Shown piece by piece: positions 33,151-46,289 of a stretch of DNA of 64,000 nucleotides (its first letter is position 1; every line of letters starts with the position of its first letter). Source of the stretch: Allium sativum (lineage: Eukaryota > Streptophyta > Magnoliopsida > Asparagales > Amaryllidaceae); contig CM060920.1 in assembly GCA_030737875.1 (NCBI GenBank), positions 815,626,686 to 815,690,685 of the forward strand, read 5' to 3'. The notes beneath the pieces were generated by a model that had not been told where the DNA came from, ran no database searches, and worked only from the letters and a program-made list of their open reading frames with translations. The position numbers and the translations under genes were made by a program.

Positions 33151-36100
33151 TGTGAAAACCCGTTACTTCCCCGTAAAGGAAAGTGTCGGATAGTTCGAGA
33201 ACAAGCCACAACAGAACGCATATAAAAGAACATTTCATCGTATATTACAACAATGCATCAGATTACAAGAATATACAGAGTATAAATGAATATTACACAG
33301 AAATATCAGAGATTACAATAAATTACAAAGCAGCAGAAAATAATACAATACACAACTAGAAGAGATATACGGATACAAAGCTTTCTGGATATCGTTCCAG
33401 CTGTAAACCAGGATCCTGTGAATATAAATCTGCAAAACCAAAACTACTAGCTGCCCGTGTCAAAATAAGGGCACCCAGAGTTTAGGTTAAAACAATAAAC
33501 TCCAGGTCAGTCATGTGACTGGTGTGAGAACTAAAACAGTTAATCCTTATTTTTAAAGTTAGGTAAATCAAGGGACTACGCCGTATAACACGGAACGGGT
33601 TTCCTCCCAAGAATACCAGTGCATAAAACAAACAGCGCAATGCTAAATAAAGAAAAATGAAGCTGTTATAAGACCCAGGTCCCATCACATAATGCAACGC
33701 AGCCGAGGATAGGGTTTTCCCTTATAACATCCAAAGAATGCTTGATACGTTTAAAACAAATCGTTTGATACTATTATAAGTGCATAGTGTATAAAACAAC
33801 TTCAAATCATAAGTATCAATCATAGGCGGCATGGGTACCATATATCATGTCGCCATACTAGTTCTACAATTAAAACCGCAAATGTCGTATTGGAAGTTGG
33901 GTTATCATTTATGGTATGAACCGAGGCTAGGGGCAAGATCCTCAACCGATTCGAGACAATCTAGCCCATGTCTCAGGAACAGCCGCAACTGCCCCATGGA
34001 TCGTCAGGGCCGGTCCACCGATGTGGATTATTATGCCTGAACAATACGTCTCTCCGCCCTTTGGGGCGTAAGCCTGGCCCGTCAGCCGACCAGAAGCATC
34101 GGCCGAAACCGATATCACGAGGTGCCTCGCTTTTCAGCAAGTAATAATAAGTAACATCCACATGAGTCAAACTCGTCAGCCAGTTCAAGCACTGACGCCA
34201 CTCCTAACTAGAAAGAAACGCATGTCCTCCCTGATGTCCGTCTCCCGTTTTTAGTTCATACCGGGTGTGATACTCGCGAATCAACGTTACACAAAGCTAC
34301 GCCACAAAGGCCGTGCTTCGATCATCAACCACAAGACTTTGCTTTTCAACAGAAGCCTTGATCATTTGCATCTTAGCATGCCACACAGGCAATTCAGTCC
34401 ATGCGATTGATATCCATCAATATATAACCCCTGAGCTCGTACGTCTCAGAGAAGGGCGTTAAGCAAGAGAATAAATTCTCCGCCGCCAAACATATATATA
34501 TTTAATAGAGATCAATCACACGGACTAAAATCCAATGTCAGACACACAGTCCATTTACAAGTCCGTTCTGGGTCTGAACGAAACCGGAGGCACCTAGTAC
34601 CCCGCATATCCATCGATCTCCAAGTACGTATGGACGATCACTAACTGTTTCCATCTTCTTGGGTGTACAACCCAATCAAGATCATCAGTAATTACCCAAA
34701 CGACGTGAAGACTTCTGGTCTTCGACCACCGTCTTCATCTTCGACTTATCGTCGTATCAGTTATTCAGAATGGGATAAACCCGGTCTTTCCAAATAACTC
34801 GCGTGTATTTTAAATAAGTGTTACACAAACACAACATACGCCTCATTCCAATTCATCAGTCACTAACCGTAAATTAATCAAGAGAATAATTTCCCAAATA
34901 TTAACCCCGAAGGCCGAAACCAACATCATATCGATATCCAGAAAACCATTCTGCTTGGCTAACCGACAATTAGTTTCTAAATTTCACATTCATAGGGAAA
35001 GGTTCCCATTAATTTTATCCAAGGTAAATTCCTTGAATTTATTCTTTATTCTATTTTTGAATCTCAATTCAAACTAGTCGGGATTAGCGAACCTTACGGA
35101 AGTAATCATTTATTTTAATTTCCCAATCCCAACCTATTCATCCCATGAAGTAAAACTGGTAATACTTCATATCTAACACCACAGTGTTATCGGTAAATTC
35201 AATTACCATTTCACATTCAAATCTAATTAAAGATTTAACTATCGCCTGGAGAAAAACTGGTGATACTCCATTTTCGATCATTTAAATCTAATTAAAGATT
35301 CATTAAAACTCCACTTAGTTTTAATCGTTAACTGGGTTAAAGAATCCGTGTCATTTAAAACACGGTTCACGATAAACCCAAAGTCACATTCCATTGATTA
35401 TCGGGTTAAAGAACGAGTGTTATTTAAAACACTGTTCACGATAAACCCAAAAATCAATATCAATTCAATTCCAATTAAATATTATTTAATTGGTACACTT
35501 CATTAAATCTAAATAAAAAGATTTAATCTTTTCTCAACTGGGTTCAAGAACAGTGTTAGTGAAGACACTATTCACGACAAACCCAAATCACATTTGATAT
35601 TAAATACAAGGCTCTGAATAGAAAATATATCGGCTCATATTCAATATCAAATTCCACGACAAACAAATATCATATTGGAAATAACGATATATATATCTAT
35701 ATCTTTCAAATTCCCATAACAATATCTGTATCATCACGAAATCCAATATCGAAATATTCCGAAGACGATTTCGATTCAAATCCATTCCAATATAATTATT
35801 GGAAATTCTGGTTATTTTTAAAACCCTTTCAAATCCAATTTATTTATTTTTAAAATAAATAAATTACTATTCTAGTTCAAAACTAGTTCATTTCGATAAA
35901 AATCTATTTTTATCTTTTCAAATATGGAGTTTTCATCCCAATTTTTCCCAAATCATTTCTTATGATTTTACACAAATTATTACTATTTTTAATAATTTTA
36001 TCAAGGCCCGTACAGTCGATTTCCAACAATGGCCATCGAACTGCACTTATAGCGACCTTTTTCAAATTTGATTTGGATATAATTCCAAATCCAACCGTTA

Positions 36101-36736
36101 GATTTCAAATTTCTAACATTCATTAGAAAGCTCTTTTCGATACGAACCCAACGGTTCCGGTTTTAGGAGAATCCGACGGTCGGATCTCCCGTAATGTCCG
36201 TTTGAAATAAATGGTCGAAATTCACGAACTGCCGCGGCGCGACGCGTTCTATTCAGGCCATTATATTATATATATAATATATATTTCGTCGATTTCTATT
36301 TAAAACGAATTATAAAAATAGTTTTAAATTCGTTTCAAAAGCAATTTCAACTTCCATTTCAATTCAAATCAAAATCGAATTCTTCTTTATAAATTCGTTT
36401 TAAAATTCATTTCTATTCAATTCAAATTTCCATTCAATTTGAATTCATTTCAATTCGCTTTCAATTCAATTTGAATTCGTTTTCAATTCAATTCATTTCG
36501 AAATCGTTTTCAATTCAATTCATTTCAAAATCGTTTTCAATTCAATTCATTTCGAAATCGTTATATATTCAATTCATTTCGAAATCGTTATATATTCAAT
36601 TCATTTCGAAATGAATAAAATCGATATAAATATCGTTCACGTCAAAATGGCGTCAATCTAATCAACACGGCTTCATAATTTCTATTTTCAAATATTCTAT
36701 TTCAAATATTTCTTTTTCAAAATAGTTGTTATTATC

Positions 36737-37292
36737 AAAATATTTCGTTCAACACATGACCAATCTCAATGGATGAGTACTGTCAACACATGAACCTTTA
36801 TTTTATATTGATAAAGATGTAAATTTTATTACTAAAATATTTCGTTCAACACATGACCAATCTCAAGGGATGAGTACTGTCAACACATGAACCTTTATTT
36901 TATATTGATAAAGATGTAAATTTTATTACTAAAATATTTCGTTCAACACATGACCAATCTCAAGGGATGAGTACTGTCAACACATGAACCTTTATTTTAT
37001 ATTGATAAAGATGTAAATTTTATTACTAAAATATTTCGTTCAATACATGACCAATCTCAAGGGATGAGTACTGTCAACACATGAACCTTTATTTATATTG
37101 ATAAAGATGTAAATTTTATTACTAAAATATTTCGTTCAACACATGACCAATCTCAAGGGATGAGTACTGTCAACACATGAACCTTTATTTTATATTGATA
37201 AAGATGTAAATTTTATTACTAAAATATTTCGTTCAACACATGACCAATCTCAAGGGATGAGTACTGTCAACACATGAACCTTTATTTTATAT
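36737..37292. repeat. Tandem array, 97-bp unit, six copies (5' LTR of element 2)
   Basis: Same unit and copy number as 28404-28960; the fourth copy lacks one T in TTTATTTTATATTG. Confidence 0.95.
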
Positions 37293-38169
37293 TTTTCTTT
37301 ATTTTCTAAATTGGAATGAGGCCCAATCAATCATGATATAATGTTAATTATATGGATTTTCATACATCACACGTATATAATAGCATTGCAAAATAATCAA
37401 CCATCAACCAAAGTGCACTACACTGTATAAGCATCAAATATAGATATCTAACGCTTATAACAGCCTGTCAATCAATCGATCGACATATTTAATCAATCAG
37501 GATGAGTGAACTTCAAATTTCATCTCAACACCCGTGTGGGGTTTCAAACAATCAAACACAGATTTTAGTTGTGCAGTTGGGCGATGTGTAAAATTTATCG
37601 ACCCAATCAATGTCCTTCAAATAGGTGTACATAAACAAACCGTCCGGTTTGTAAATGAATATTTTATTTTATTCACTTCCACGTTAAAACTATATTTTTA
37701 ACAATAAAATATTTTATTTAACCTATGAATGTTCTATTCAGTTCATTTATTCAATAAAATGATATTTTTATTTTTCTAACATATTTTAGAAAATTTCGGC
37801 GGCATAACGGCACGATACTAGAAACGGGACGAGGCCTAGCCTTATCCCCGGTCTAGTGAAGGCCCACGCCATTCACACATCAATCAAATCAATTTCATTT
37901 CACCAACCAATTCAAATTTCAATCAACTAATCTAACCAACTACACAACCAAACAATTTAACAAACAAGCCACCCATGGTCTGTGGATGATGGGTGTCGGG
38001 TGCTGCTAAGCACCGTCTGCATCCTAGTATATATATAACTAGAAAAATTAAATTGAAAGGTGAGAAGTTCTCACAAATAGCTATCCAAACATCTTGACTC
38101 TTCTTTTAGAGAAATCTTCATTGTTATCGCATCTTCGTCATCTTCGTTGCCCGTAGCCACTACATATGT

Positions 38170-38999
38170 AAAAATCGAATTTTTACTTCGCTATTCAATA
38201 TATAAAAATCGAATTTTTAGTATGCTATTCAATATATAAAAATCGAATTTTTAGTATGCTATTCTATATATAAAAATCGAATTTTTAGTATGCTATTCTA
38301 ATATAAAAATCGAATTTTTAGTATGCTATTCAATATATAAAAATCGAATTTTTAGTATGCTATTCAATATATAAAAATCGAATTTTTAGTATGCTATTCA
38401 ATATATAAAAATCGAATTTTTAGTATGCTATTCAATATATAAAAATCGAATTTTTAGTATGCTATTCAATATATAAAAATCGAATTTTTACTTTGCTATT
38501 CTATATATAAAAATCGAATTTTTAGTATGCTATTCTATATATGAAAATCGAATTTTTAGTATGCTATTCAATATATAAAAATCGAATTTTTAGTATGCTA
38601 TTCAATATATAAAAATCGAATTTTTAGTATGCTATTCTATATATAAAAATCGAATTTTTACTTTGTTATTCTATATATAAAAATCGAATTTTTACTATGC
38701 TATTCAATATATAAAAATCAAATTTTTAGTATGCTATTCAATATATAAAAATCGAATTTTTAGTATGCTATTCTATATATAAAAATCGAATTTTACTTTG
38801 CTATTCTATATATAAAAATCGAATTTTTAGTATGCTATTCAATATATAAAAATCGAATTTTTAGTATGCTATTCTATATATAAAAATCGAATTTTTACTT
38901 TGCTATTCTATATATAAAAATCGAATTTTTACTTTGCTATTCTATATATAAAAATCGAATTTTTACTTTGCTATTATATATATAAAAATCGAATTTTTA
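38170..38999. repeat. Tandem array, 34-bp hairpin unit, about 25 copies (5' LTR of element 2)
   Basis: Same unit as 29838-30605 with about two more copies and a few point variants (ATGAAAATCG near 38541, AAAATCAAA near 38716). Confidence 0.95.
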
Positions 39000-40506
39000 T
39001 TTTGATGTCATATAGATAAAAATTCCATTTCAAAAATATAGATTTCGCCTTTTTCATTTTAAAGATTTCAACTCTTCTATTTCACAAAATTAATGCTATT
39101 CTAATTTCAAAACTAAAATTAAAATCCTTGTTTTTTTTTTTTAAAACAGTTTATATAATCATTTAAATTAAATAAAATCTCACCTTTCTTCTATCCGCAA
39201 CCGTTCCAGGGATTAACGGCACCAATTCATCGCTGCTTCCTCTGCTGATCGGAGTCGCACCCAAGACCGCTGAACGATGCCCCCATCTCACCGTTGACCA
39301 ACCCTTGAGCCTCGAACCCCTAGCTGCGATCGTCACTGGAAGAAGAAAGGGGGCCTTGGGGTTCACGTGCGTCGGATTTGGGGCTGAGGGGATTGGCGCT
39401 ATCGGGGTTTGGGAGAAGAGGGGAGCAGGCAGTGGAGGCTAGGGGGTGGAGCTTCTGGAGGGGCAGTGGCCTGACGACGAGATGGCGGGGAGGGAGGCGG
39501 CGACGGGCTCGAGATCTGGTGTTTTTTTTTTTCAGAGGCCGACGGTGAAGAAGGAAGTGAGGGAGAGAGAAAAGGAAGTGGGGCCTTTTATATTTAATTA
39601 TTTATTTTATTATTTTATATTTTTCCAAACCCTAATTGTTGACTTTTCATTTGAACTCATTATCGAACCCACCGACTATCGCCCCTAGAGTTTTACCCCC
39701 ATTCCGAACACAATGGGATATGCCACGCAAGCTGATTCGGCTGTCACAATCAGTTTCCGTTAAATTTGCATTTAAATCATTATATTGAATTTTAAACGTA
39801 CATTTTAAATTACTGGGGTTACACACTAACTCTAAAAATTCTCGAAAAATATTTTCTAGCTTCGTATTGATGACACGGTCCTAACAAAACTAGTTTCGTC
39901 GAATTATGAGACCGTTGGAAAAATGGCCAATTTCCAGTCGATTAAAATCAACTGAAACTGGTCAAACGCGTTTTCCTTTGCCACGCTCACATACTGATTC
40001 GAAAAATTATGAAATTTAGAATCTAGCAATAATTTTACATCACGGACCCAACAAAACTGGTTTCGTCGAAATCCGAGGTCGTTTGCAAAATGTCCATTTT
40101 TAAGGGCCTGAATTCCATAGCGACTATTCAGAATTTTCAACTGGACATATCTTTTGATTCTCGCTATGAAATTTCGATTTGTCGGATTCGTTGGAAAGAT
40201 ATCATCAATTAGATCCTAATGTTTTTGGTTTCACTAAAATCCGGATTATTTTGCACCCGGTACATTCAATTGAAGTTTGAAATCGAATTATCGAACTACC
40301 GCGCCATTTTCAATTCCTTTTATAAATATAAATAAATATTTATATTCTAACGACGACGTATATAATATATACGTTCTAATTATATTCAAAACAAATTTCT
40401 CGTCGATATTATTTAAAATAATTCATTTTAAATAATCAAAATTCGCTAAAATTGCCAAAATAAAAAATTTTTAAACTGGCCCAGATTTTCGGGTTGTTAC
40501 AGTCGG

Positions 40507-41188
40507 CCACCTTTTCCCTTGGTTTCAGATGTTTGGCTTCTGGTTGCTTTTGCGGTACTAGTTATGGCCTTCGAAGTGGGGGGTTTCAATTGTTTGCGGC
40601 TTCTTTGAGGTGGATATGAACTTATTGATACAGGGTCTTTCGGAAGGTATATGGTCTCTTGATGGCGGCTCCCGGTTATAGGCTCTCGAATGTCAACTCC
40701 CGGCCATCCTGTGAATACTCAGAGAAGCTTTCTCTTCTGGTGTTTTCCTATCCTGTTGCGTCGATGTTAAGTGGGTTAATGCCGGCACACCCTTTTTCCC
40801 TTCTAAGGTTTTGCTATTGGGATCCTCTCCTCTCTCTTTCTTATTTCACTGACTCGGACCCCCCTTTCGTTACGGAGTCTCCCCTAATGGATATGCTCCG
40901 CCAGATAAGTGGTGTCGGAAATTTGTGTACTTTGAATTCTTTTCCCTAAGGAGGCGGGGTTTGTGTGGCTCTTAGACCATTCTTTCGTGCTTATGTCCAC
41001 TAGATACCCTTTTATCACTAGCTGATAGTGGGGATAAATCTTGGTTGATGCTGCCTTTGAAATATTTACCTCTATTCTCTCCTGTTCTTAGTCTTTGGTC
41101 TTGCTCTCTAAAAGATTGCAGGGTGCTTATTGTTATCCGATACCCCTTCGCTGTAACTCTATTTCATTGTCATTTTTTGGTAGTAACA
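40507..41188 (-). repeat. 3' LTR of element Z, right part
   Basis: It continues the LTR from 24805 and matches 58130-58815 (for example TGGATATGCTCCG in both). It ends TAGTAACA, which is TGTTACTA on the element strand. Frames of up to 96 codons here have no coding character. Confidence 0.85.
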
Positions 41189-41207
41189 TTTGTTCCCCAC
41201 CCCTATT
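41189..41207 (-). other. Polypurine tract of element Z
   Basis: On the minus strand AATAGGGGTGGGGAACAAA directly precedes the LTR start TGTTACTACC, the position expected of the plus-strand primer. It confirms that the left LTR is the 3' LTR. Confidence 0.7.
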
Positions 41208-41599
41208 GAAGGGGGTGTTTTTGACTTTTCATGTCAAATTCCTTGTCTTTTTTGAGGTATCCTTCGATCTCTCTCGACTGAAGTATAAACTGGCTTTTCT
41301 TTCCGTGGTTCATATTAATTTTGAGTATGGAAACTCTGGCCCTCCTTTTTTTTGGCCAAAAAGGGGAAGTTAGGCACAACAAAATTTTGTGCTACACACT
41401 TAAATATATACAACGGTCAATGCATAGTAGTACTTCCGTTACAGTTTAGAATAAAACAAAATTACATATAAACGGGGCCCGTACAAGAGCCGAAATCTTT
41501 CATGCAAATGGAAGAAAATACTTAACAAGCCCTAACTACATTATCCACCTGCTATGTTTTCGCTGCCAAAGTTGTCATACGGTAATTGGGTAAACTCAC

Positions 41600-42600
41600 A
41601 ACGATCATGTTCCCCCAGAAGGTGACCGAGGCCCAAGGTTTCCCTAGCACTGCTCCTTGATAATGCCGCACCAAAAGGGCCAACCACCTACTGGCCTTTA
41701 CTGGTTTCCATAGCCGACTCCATCCCACTACTGTCATCAAAACTCACATTTTCTAGCATCACGTCAATATCATTAAGTCTCTCCTCACCACCTTTAGAAC
41801 TAAACTTCCTTTCTTCGTCTTTGTCTAACAGCTCCTCTTCGTCTTCGTTGATATTTGAAAGAATTGCAAATGGATTTGAAGAGGACGCTCCTCCTAATTT
41901 AGAGCTACCAACAACTTTCATTTTTCTTATTGGTTTCCAAACTCTAAGAAACCAATTCCAATCCTTTCTAAACACCCAATTCTTAAATTCCGTAGGCTCA
42001 AAAGGATAGTTGGGATTTCTGGAAATCTTGTTAACTTTAATCTCATGATATAAGGTCCATTAAAAAGCCTTATTAGTGATGGAATATACGCTGGTGATGG
42101 AATCTTTATTTCCACCTTAAGATAAGAAAAGTCAGCCACGTCCCACGCATCTTCTTGTATTCTTAAGACTTTTCCTACTTTCGATAGTATAATCTTCACC
42201 ATCTTAAAGTTACGAAATACAATGGGGAGATTCTTTAAAACAATCCAAAGAAACACCTCCTATCTGGGATTTGCATAACCAAAATTAAGACTCCATGGCC
42301 GAATGTGTAGAGTACCCCTGTAAGTCGCTATGTGTAGAGTACCCCAGTAAGCCGTAATGGAGTAGAAATCCCCGTAAAGATATTCCTTGTAAATTTAACA
42401 ATGAAAACATTCCCAAACTTCTTGATGTTCCATTTCGAAGAATACAGGTAATAGAACTCCTATTTCAAGGCTCGTTTGATGCTATTGAATGAGAACCGAC
42501 TAGAGAAAATCGAGATAATCGCCCAGGAACTGAAGCGTTGTAAATCTTCGTCAGCAACAAGTGGTGACATGTCAACCTCATTTCCAGTTGCCATGTTATT
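41600..42600 (-). pseudogene. DUF4283 / LINE ORF1-like gene fragment inside element Z
   Basis: The minus strand reads MATGNEVDMSPLVADEDLQR from 42592, then after interruptions RPWSLNFGYANPR and EVFLWIVLKNLPIVFRN. This resembles the tryptophan-rich end and LP motif of DUF4283, found in plant L1 ORF1 and related nucleic-acid-binding proteins. After a frameshift an acidic tail follows (SSNPFAILSNINEDEEELLD), as in LINE ORF1 proteins. The expected CCHC knuckle is not visible. Stops and at least two frameshifts make it non-functional. It lies in the sense orientation just upstream of the purine tract of Z, so it is either an inserted LINE piece or a captured gene. Confidence 0.55.
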
Positions 42601-43089
42601 TTTTGAATAGGGAGAGTGGGAGCATCGAAATTCTGTATGCCTTGTCTTTTTATACTCAAAGTAAATGGCCAGGTTTCTACAATCTTTGATCCGACGATTA
42701 GAATCCCCATACCATGGGTGTCGTTTCATGTAATTTGATCCTGCTCAGGTTTCCAGAATATAAAGAGGCCCTAAGAGCAGGCAGTGATGATTTCTTTGCC
42801 TCGATTTCGGGTACAGGATCTTTTAATATTATTTTTTAAATGGTTATTTAACCGGAGCACGTGAGGTTTATCCAAGGCTTTGCTTGCACGTGGAGTTCCA
42901 TATCGGACAAATTTTTTGATGTCATTTAGGAGTACGAAAGACGAAGAATGGGTTGACTCCACTTTGGTCAATATATATTCTTTTTTTTAGGAAGAGACCT
43001 GAGCTTATAAGAGGGTTCCAGGACCATCCTTCATTTGATCGAATGAAGGCTGAAGATTGGGAACCCCTTCTGTATTAAAGAGTAGAAGT
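42601..43089. other. Internal DNA of element Z without recognised content
   Basis: Between the DUF4283-like segment and the 70-bp array I see no domain; frames are below 90 codons. Confidence 0.4.
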
Positions 43090-43094
43090 GCTGA

Positions 43095-43725
43095 ACCAAA
43101 TCTGGGTTAGGTTAATTAGATGATAACAGAACGAAAACCCTTTCCGTTGTCAATGTAGCGGAAGTCCCAAACAAGACCCAGATTTGGGTATTAAATAAAC
43201 TGAAGACCGGAGCCCCTCCGGTATTAATAGAATCTCGAATCAAACCCAGATTCGGGTATTAAATATACAGAGGACCGGAACCCCCTCCAGTATTAATAGA
43301 AGTCCCGAACCAAACCCAGATTCAGGTATTAAATAGACAGAAGATCGGAGCCCCCTCCGGTATTAATAGAAGTCCCGAATCAAACCCATATTCGGGTATT
43401 AAATAGACAAAAAACCGGAACCCCCTCCGATATTAATAGAAGCCCCGAACGAAACCCAGATTCGGGTATTAAATAGACAGAAACCATAATCCCCTCCGGT
43501 GTTAATAGAAGTCTCGAACCAAACCCAGAGTCGGGTATTAAATGGACAAAAGACCGGAACCCCCTCCGGTATTAATAGAAGTCTCGAACCAAACCCAAAT
43601 TTAGGTATTAAATAGACAAAAGACCGGAACCCCTCCGGTATTAATAGAAGTTCCGAACCAAACCCAGATTCGGGTATTAAATAGACAGAGGACCGGAACC
43701 CCTCCGGTATTAATAGAACTCGACG
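43095..43725. repeat. Tandem array, 70-bp unit, about nine copies, internal to element Z
   Basis: Units recur near 43241, 43311, 43381, 43451, 43520, 43590 and 43660, with diverged outer copies. Each contains AACCCAGATTCGGGTATTAA, then ACCGGAACCCCCTCCGGTAT, which can form a hairpin (ACCGGA...TCCGGT), then TAATAGAAG. A minus-strand frame of 128 codons across it reflects the repeat (LLIPEGFRS...) and is probably not a gene. Internal arrays of this kind are known from Tat/Ogre-type elements. Confidence 0.9.
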
Positions 43726-43829
43726 TCCGTTTTGGTTTCGTTCATTTGAGCGTAGGTTCTGTGCGCTTTTGAGTGCTCCCTTCAAGCTTTCTTCAAGCTT
43801 CTGTTTCCTTCAAGCCTTCATTTTCTTCT

Positions 43830-44200
43830 ATGGGATGAAGTTTGAGCAGGAGCTATACGTGCTCCAAGTGCTCCCTTCGAGCTTCTGCCCCCTTCCGTGG
43901 GATGAGATTTCAGCGGAGGATGTACGTGCTCTAAGTGTTCCCTTCGAGCTTTTTCTCCCTTCTTCAGGATGGAATTTGAGCAGAGGATGTACGTGCTCCA
44001 AGTGCTCCCTTCGAGCTTTTCCTCCCTTCTTCGGGATGTAATTTGAGAAGAGGATGTACGTGCTCCAAGTGCTCCCTTCAAGATTTTTCTCCCTTCTTCG
44101 GGAAGGAATTTGAGCAGAGGATGTACGTGCTCCAAGTGCTCCATTCGTTTTTTTCTCCCTTCTTTAGGATGGAATTTGAGAAACATACTCCTTTTTGGGG
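43830..44200. repeat. Tandem array, unit about 68 bp, five copies, internal to element Z
   Basis: The words GTACGTGCTCCAAGTGCTCC and CTCCCTTCTTCGGGATG alternate. The unit is unrelated to the neighbouring 70-bp unit. Repetitive frames on both strands are by-products. Confidence 0.88.
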
Positions 44201-44207
44201 CATTGAT

Positions 44208-44240
44208 TGGACTTACTCATGTAGAGCATTGGTTAGAATG
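44208..44240. repeat. Start of a 27-bp array, split by element 3
   Basis: The word AGAGCATTGGTTAGAA leads straight into element 3. The array resumes at 54742 with about six units (CATTGGTTAGAACGTAC). Element 3 thus landed inside this array. Confidence 0.85.
44236..44240. other. Target site duplication GAATG of element 3 (left)
   Basis: GAATG at 44236-44240 and 54742-54746, directly outside both LTRs. Confidence 0.93.
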
Positions 44241-46289
44241 TGTAACACCCCACCTCCGCCAGGGTGGCTCTTGCATGCACTCTGACTTTGGAGGGGCGTT
44301 TGAATCGGGTAAACATGCATAATGATATATCAAGGCAGAACAAGAACATATGTATATATGTAAACAGAGTAAATAAGATAAGTAAAACAGCGGAAGATTT
44401 CAAACTATTTCAAAACAAGTCTGGTACAACATAACTTTCCAAATAAACAAGTCTAGATAAAAACAACATCAACTAAAAAACTGAAATACATAAGTACTAT
44501 CCCCAAAATAAGTGATAACCATAGCTAGCTTCATGTCGAAACCGTACATGAGCTGAAATCCCACAAGCAAGCAATCAGAAATCCAAGCTAAGCTCTAACG
44601 TTCCCACCCTGAGAACCTGGGGGGGGAAACGGAAGAAAAGAGGTGAAAGAAAACAGGTCAGTCAAAAAGACTGAGTAAGCCCTACTACCATCAGTCTGTA
44701 AACTAATAAAGTTAACTGGCATGATGAAAACTGAGATGAACATAAGGATAACTACATACTGGCGTGATAGATAAAAGGTGTCATCGCATAATCAGGTTTA
44801 AGGTTTTGCACCACAGGTGTACTAGCAAACTAACATGACTTGAATAAACAAGTATTGATCCCTTGGCCCAAGCTTTGGCCCAATAACATGAAGTGACCCT
44901 AATACGAGGTCCAATAACATGAAGTAACCCTAATACGAGGTCCAATAACATGAAGTGACCCTAATACGAGGTACAACCAAACGGTTTAGTCGATCGGCTC
45001 CCTATAAGCCTAACTCGTAACGTGTTGGTGTCAATACGGCCCAAACATAATTGTAGTCAGACTGTGCTGGGTCTCCCGTCGGGTGTATCAAGCCCTAGGG
45101 TGTCAACCCCTGGACACCATAAACATAAGTGCACAGTCTAGATCTACTGGTACCCGTGCTTGATTTTCTCCGGCTACGGACTACGTGCACGACCGTAGTC
45201 CGTCCGGAACTACACCGGCGTACCACTCTGCTGTCGTTTTGGTCACTTACCTCAAGTCCAGTAATCGTGCCCCACCCTAGCCTAGTCCCTAGGGTCATGA
45301 TGATACAAACTTGGGATTACTGCTGGAGTGGACCCCCATTGCTAGGATTTTCTAGTGGGTTAAGTACGGTTTAACCCTCTTGCTAATCATGGATTAACTT
45401 GGTTACGTGTAACGATGAGTTCACGACTTAACCCTGATTAATCTACCAAGCCCAAATTGGTTAAGTATTAAGTGGACCATGACTTAAACCCTAACCATGA
45501 GGCATTAATTAATTAATGTGCCTTAACCTCTCACATTAGACTTCGTTGCGGTTACTAGTTAAGCCGGTCGGTTCCGGGTAGCTTTATACCACAACTTGGT
45601 CTAACCTCGGGTTCAAGGTACAACATGACCAACTTCTCACATTGGGTCCTATTGTTTGTAGCAACTAGTTAAGCCGGTCGGTTCCGGGTAGGTTTACGCT
45701 ACAAACTCAACCCAACCTCGAGTTGGTCACACTTACATTTTCTAAGTGTCATGTCCATTATGTTTCCAAAACATATTACAAGTTTTTCAAGCATTTGGGT
45801 AGACCGAACTTAATAGGTAAATTCCCAATGGGTAGACCAAACTTAATAGGTAAATTCCCAATCTTATGTTTTTATGTCTTTTAAGTTTACCCAACCCCAA
45901 ACGCAATCCCATCGCTTACATATCGCAATAGCGCATAAAGGATAGAAAGAGGGAACTTGGCATAATCATGACATAAAGGTGTTGAAGCCACAAGTTTAAC
46001 ATGGTGGCATATGAAATGTACATATGTTCATATACTTGCATATTACATTTTTAGGCCTCAAAAGCATGCATAAAACCAAACTTAGCATATAGGTGATACA
46101 TGGTGATAAATGACATGTAGAAGTTGCCATAAGTTCGCATTTAGCCTCACATGCAAGTTATCATAAGGGATATGATAACTTACATGTTGCCAAAATGCAA
46201 CCTTTAGCATAAAGCTTGAAGCTTTAAGCTCATAACCCCAAGGTAAGCTTGCATAACATGATAACATGAGTAAATGATCAACCCAACTT

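Larger units (their letters stand above)
24806..40501 (-). mobile_element. Element 2: giant-LTR non-autonomous retrotransposon (15.7 kb)
   Basis: Two LTRs of 7309 bp (24806-32114) and 7351 bp (33151-40501) flank only 1036 bp. The minus orientation follows from the primer site at 33137-33148 and the purine tract at 32115-32131. LTR ends are TGTGAAAACCCG and CGGGTTGTTACA. An exact 5-bp duplication GTCGG borders it. The LTRs differ by scattered substitutions and small indels only, so insertion is recent. No retroelement protein is encoded anywhere. LTRs of plant elements are commonly 0.3-5 kb, so these are exceptional, and they make up about 93 percent of the element. Mobilisation must depend on a partner; the tRNA-Met site and the TTTTCGGGGACGAAAAG signature near the purine tract point to Ty3/gypsy. 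Confidence 0.93.
33151..40501 (-). repeat. 5' LTR of element 2 (7351 bp)
   Basis: Near-identical to 24806-32114, with the same order of parts: hairpin chain about 34985-35915, 97-bp array 36737-37292, 34-bp array 38170-38999, GC leader about 39184-39580, TATA 39586-39594. The length difference comes mainly from array copy number and short AT repeats. At about 35337 the outer stem word is GGGTT paired with AACCC, where the 3' LTR has GGGCT and AAGCC. Confidence 0.93.

Noticed and set aside
43399..43785. 128-codon frame with LLIPEGFRS repeats as a repetitive protein
   Set aside because: It is an open frame across the 70-bp DNA array; unit length and third-position changes show no coding constraint.
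43769..44322. Cysteine-containing repetitive frames (RGCTCSKCS) as a secreted peptide
   Set aside because: Produced by the 68-bp array; frames are open on both strands and continue into the LTR of element 3.
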